From NCBI RefSeq assembly GCF_947495925.1, contig NZ_CANMAU010000003.1:558001-622000 (forward strand): 64,000 bases of DNA, written 5' to 3'. Below the pieces are notes generated by a model that made no database searches, had not been told where the DNA came from, and was given only the letters and a program-made list of their open reading frames with translations. The position numbers were made by a program, and so were the translations under genes. Each line of letters opens with the position of its first letter. Within the stretch, counting starts at the first letter, position 1. Positions 63,175 through 64,000 of this stretch are shown here, piece after piece. Origin of the DNA: an uncultured Algibacter sp. (GTDB lineage Bacteria > Bacteroidota > Bacteroidia > Flavobacteriales > Flavobacteriaceae).

Positions 63175-63675
63175 ATGAAACAAAGAATTTTCATGTATTT
63201 ATTCGTCTTTTCAATATTACTGGTGCTGTTTCAATATGTAAATGCGAAACGAGTATTTGAAGATATGGATAACAAGTTAGGGGTTTGTAAATCTCAACTT
63301 GAGACGTATAAAGATTCAGTCAAAGTATTACAAAATGATTTCTTAGAAGTTTCACATTTTAATTTGGATAGAAACGAAGATGCGATTAGTTATTTCGAAG
63401 ATGAAGGCTATAAGGTAGATGAGTTAATTCCCTATATAAAAGATGAACTTTATAAACTAAATGAGGTAAAAGGAGAGCATCCTATAATTCCTTATGGGGC
63501 TAGTGAAGGAAGAAAAATGATGATTAACACCGTAAAACTGCTAAATCATAAATGGATTATTGCTGATTTTTCAGATGGTGAATATTGGGGAGAGATTTTT
63601 TTAACTTATGAAATAACTAAAGGCAGTGAATTGAAATTTAATTTGGTAGAATATTTTTTGTATCCTTTTGATTAG
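63175..63675 (+). CDS. Small membrane-anchored protein of unknown function
   Basis: The protein has 166 residues. An N-terminal hydrophobic helix (about 5-24, IFMYLFVFSILLVLFQYVNA) acts as signal or anchor, followed by a short coiled coil (LGVCKSQLETYKDSVKVLQN) and a compact domain (about 65-166) with AISYFEDEGYKVDELIPYIK and WIIADFSDGEYWGEIFLTYE. The end is EYFLYPFD. No family name is certain. It lies 9 bp after the MBL-fold gene and is likely co-transcribed with it. Confidence 0.75.
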   Translation: MKQRIFMYLFVFSILLVLFQYVNAKRVFEDMDNKLGVCKSQLETYKDSVKVLQNDFLEVSHFNLDRNEDAISYFEDEGYKVDELIPYIKDELYKLNEVKGEHPIIPYGASEGRKMMINTVKLLNHKWIIADFSDGEYWGEIFLTYEITKGSELKFNLVEYFLYPFD

Positions 63676-63677
63676 TT

Positions 63678-64000
63678 TCAATGGCTTCTATAGGCGAGTC
63701 CTTTTTGTTTTTTTGTTTCTCCTACATATGAGTATTCGTATATGTATGACGAATCTGTAGTGGCTAATATTTTTAAATGAATATCTTTTTCTTCTGCCAT
63801 ATTTTTTGGATTTATGGTTTTGAAGATAACTTCACAATCATTAATCCATCTTAATTTAGAAGAGTCTATTTTGTTGTTGTAGCTTTCAATTTGAAGTGTT
63901 TCGCTTCTTTCGAATGTTGATTTAACAACTTCTCCATTGATCGTAGTTTCGCTGTAAAATTTGCCAGTCCTGAAATTTTTGCACTCTCTTGAAGGTTCGT
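63678..64000 (-). CDS. Small secreted/lipoprotein-like conserved protein, N-terminus outside window
   Basis: A minus-strand frame is open from the window edge to TGA at 63678-63680, 106 residues visible. Features are ECKNFRTGKFYSETTINGEV, LRWINDCEVIFKTINPKNMA and SYVGETKKQKGLAYRSH at the end. The pattern of strands with two conserved Cys and the WINDCEY-like motif recalls a small flavobacterial lipoprotein family that is often misnamed as a topoisomerase IV subunit; there is no topoisomerase feature here. Its stop is 2 bp from the stop of the convergent gene at 63175-63675. Confidence 0.75.
   Translation of the reverse strand, partial: EPSRECKNFRTGKFYSETTINGEVVKSTFERSETLQIESYNNKIDSSKLRWINDCEVIFKTINPKNMAEEKDIHLKILATTDSSYIYEYSYVGETKKQKGLAYRSH

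Noticed and set aside
1-64000. CRISPR arrays, tRNA and rRNA genes
   Set aside because: No regularly spaced short repeats and no cloverleaf or rRNA signature were seen on reading both strands; a covariance-model scan was not possible.

Overview
The window looks like a chromosomal segment of a marine Flavobacteriaceae bacterium (Bacteroidota). The reasons are the low G+C content, weak or absent Shine-Dalgarno sequences, promoters of the TTG-N20-TAnnTTTG type, a type IX secretion (T9SS) C-terminal sorting domain, lipoproteins with Cys-Ser-Ser-Asp starts, a DUF4834 protein, a DUF3667 protein and four GH16 lipoproteins of the kind used on red-algal galactans. Genus is not resolved. No rRNA, tRNA, CRISPR array or replication origin was recognised.

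Layout. 1-1282: 3'-truncated acyl-CoA carboxylase carboxyltransferase on the minus strand. 1371-4537: a redox/electrophile-response group (DoxX-like protein, FMN reductase, MarR regulator, two pirins) carrying two copies of an 18-bp near-palindrome that may be the MarR operator. 4643-7771: a small membrane protein, the ABC-F factor EttA, another small membrane protein and a NudK-type NUDIX hydrolase. 7954-13811: four tandem GH16 lipoproteins, each followed by its own terminator; copies 2 and 3 share a nearly identical 480-bp block. 13896-23121: housekeeping genes (MarR-GNAT fusion, formimidoylglutamase-like enzyme, coiled-coil membrane protein, Asp/Glu racemase plus Crp-type regulator, fumarase, 1-Cys peroxiredoxin, ArsC-like, HAD, and release factor 2 with its programmed +1 frameshift).

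24011-36607 is the most unusual part, an accessory polysaccharide island. A GT2, an ATP-grasp and a HAD protein are followed by a membrane-anchored clan-A glycosidase. Next comes a 1258-residue protein joining a processive cellulose-synthase-like GT2, a GH26 mannanase-like barrel and a second, apparently degenerate barrel. The island ends with an LtaS/sulfatase-fold membrane phosphotransferase and a protein with two GH26 barrels, one lacking its nucleophile. Decayed sequence lies on both sides: a beta-barrel-like remnant at 23.2-23.7 kb, and a Sir2 pseudogene plus an IS transposase tail at 36.6-37.5 kb. The reading offered is a self-contained system that makes, edits and probably phospho-decorates a beta-glycan, possibly a mannan.

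37551-45962: threonine aldolase, YbaB, an S9 peptidase, then a cysteine-synthase-like enzyme next to a serine-palmitoyltransferase-like enzyme and a GNAT-like protein. That trio fits sulfonolipid (capnine-type) or sphingolipid synthesis. 46096-51644: DUF4834, a YfhO-like membrane protein, a GT4 and a Wzx-like flippase. 51727-64000: an Arg/Asn/Tyr-rich secreted protein, a T9SS cargo protein, DUF3667, UvrA, an ECF sigma factor followed by a conserved-looking 48-residue protein, an endonuclease III without any cysteine, Bcp, a large conserved protein of unknown function, an MBL-fold hydrolase and two small unknown proteins, the last cut by the window edge.
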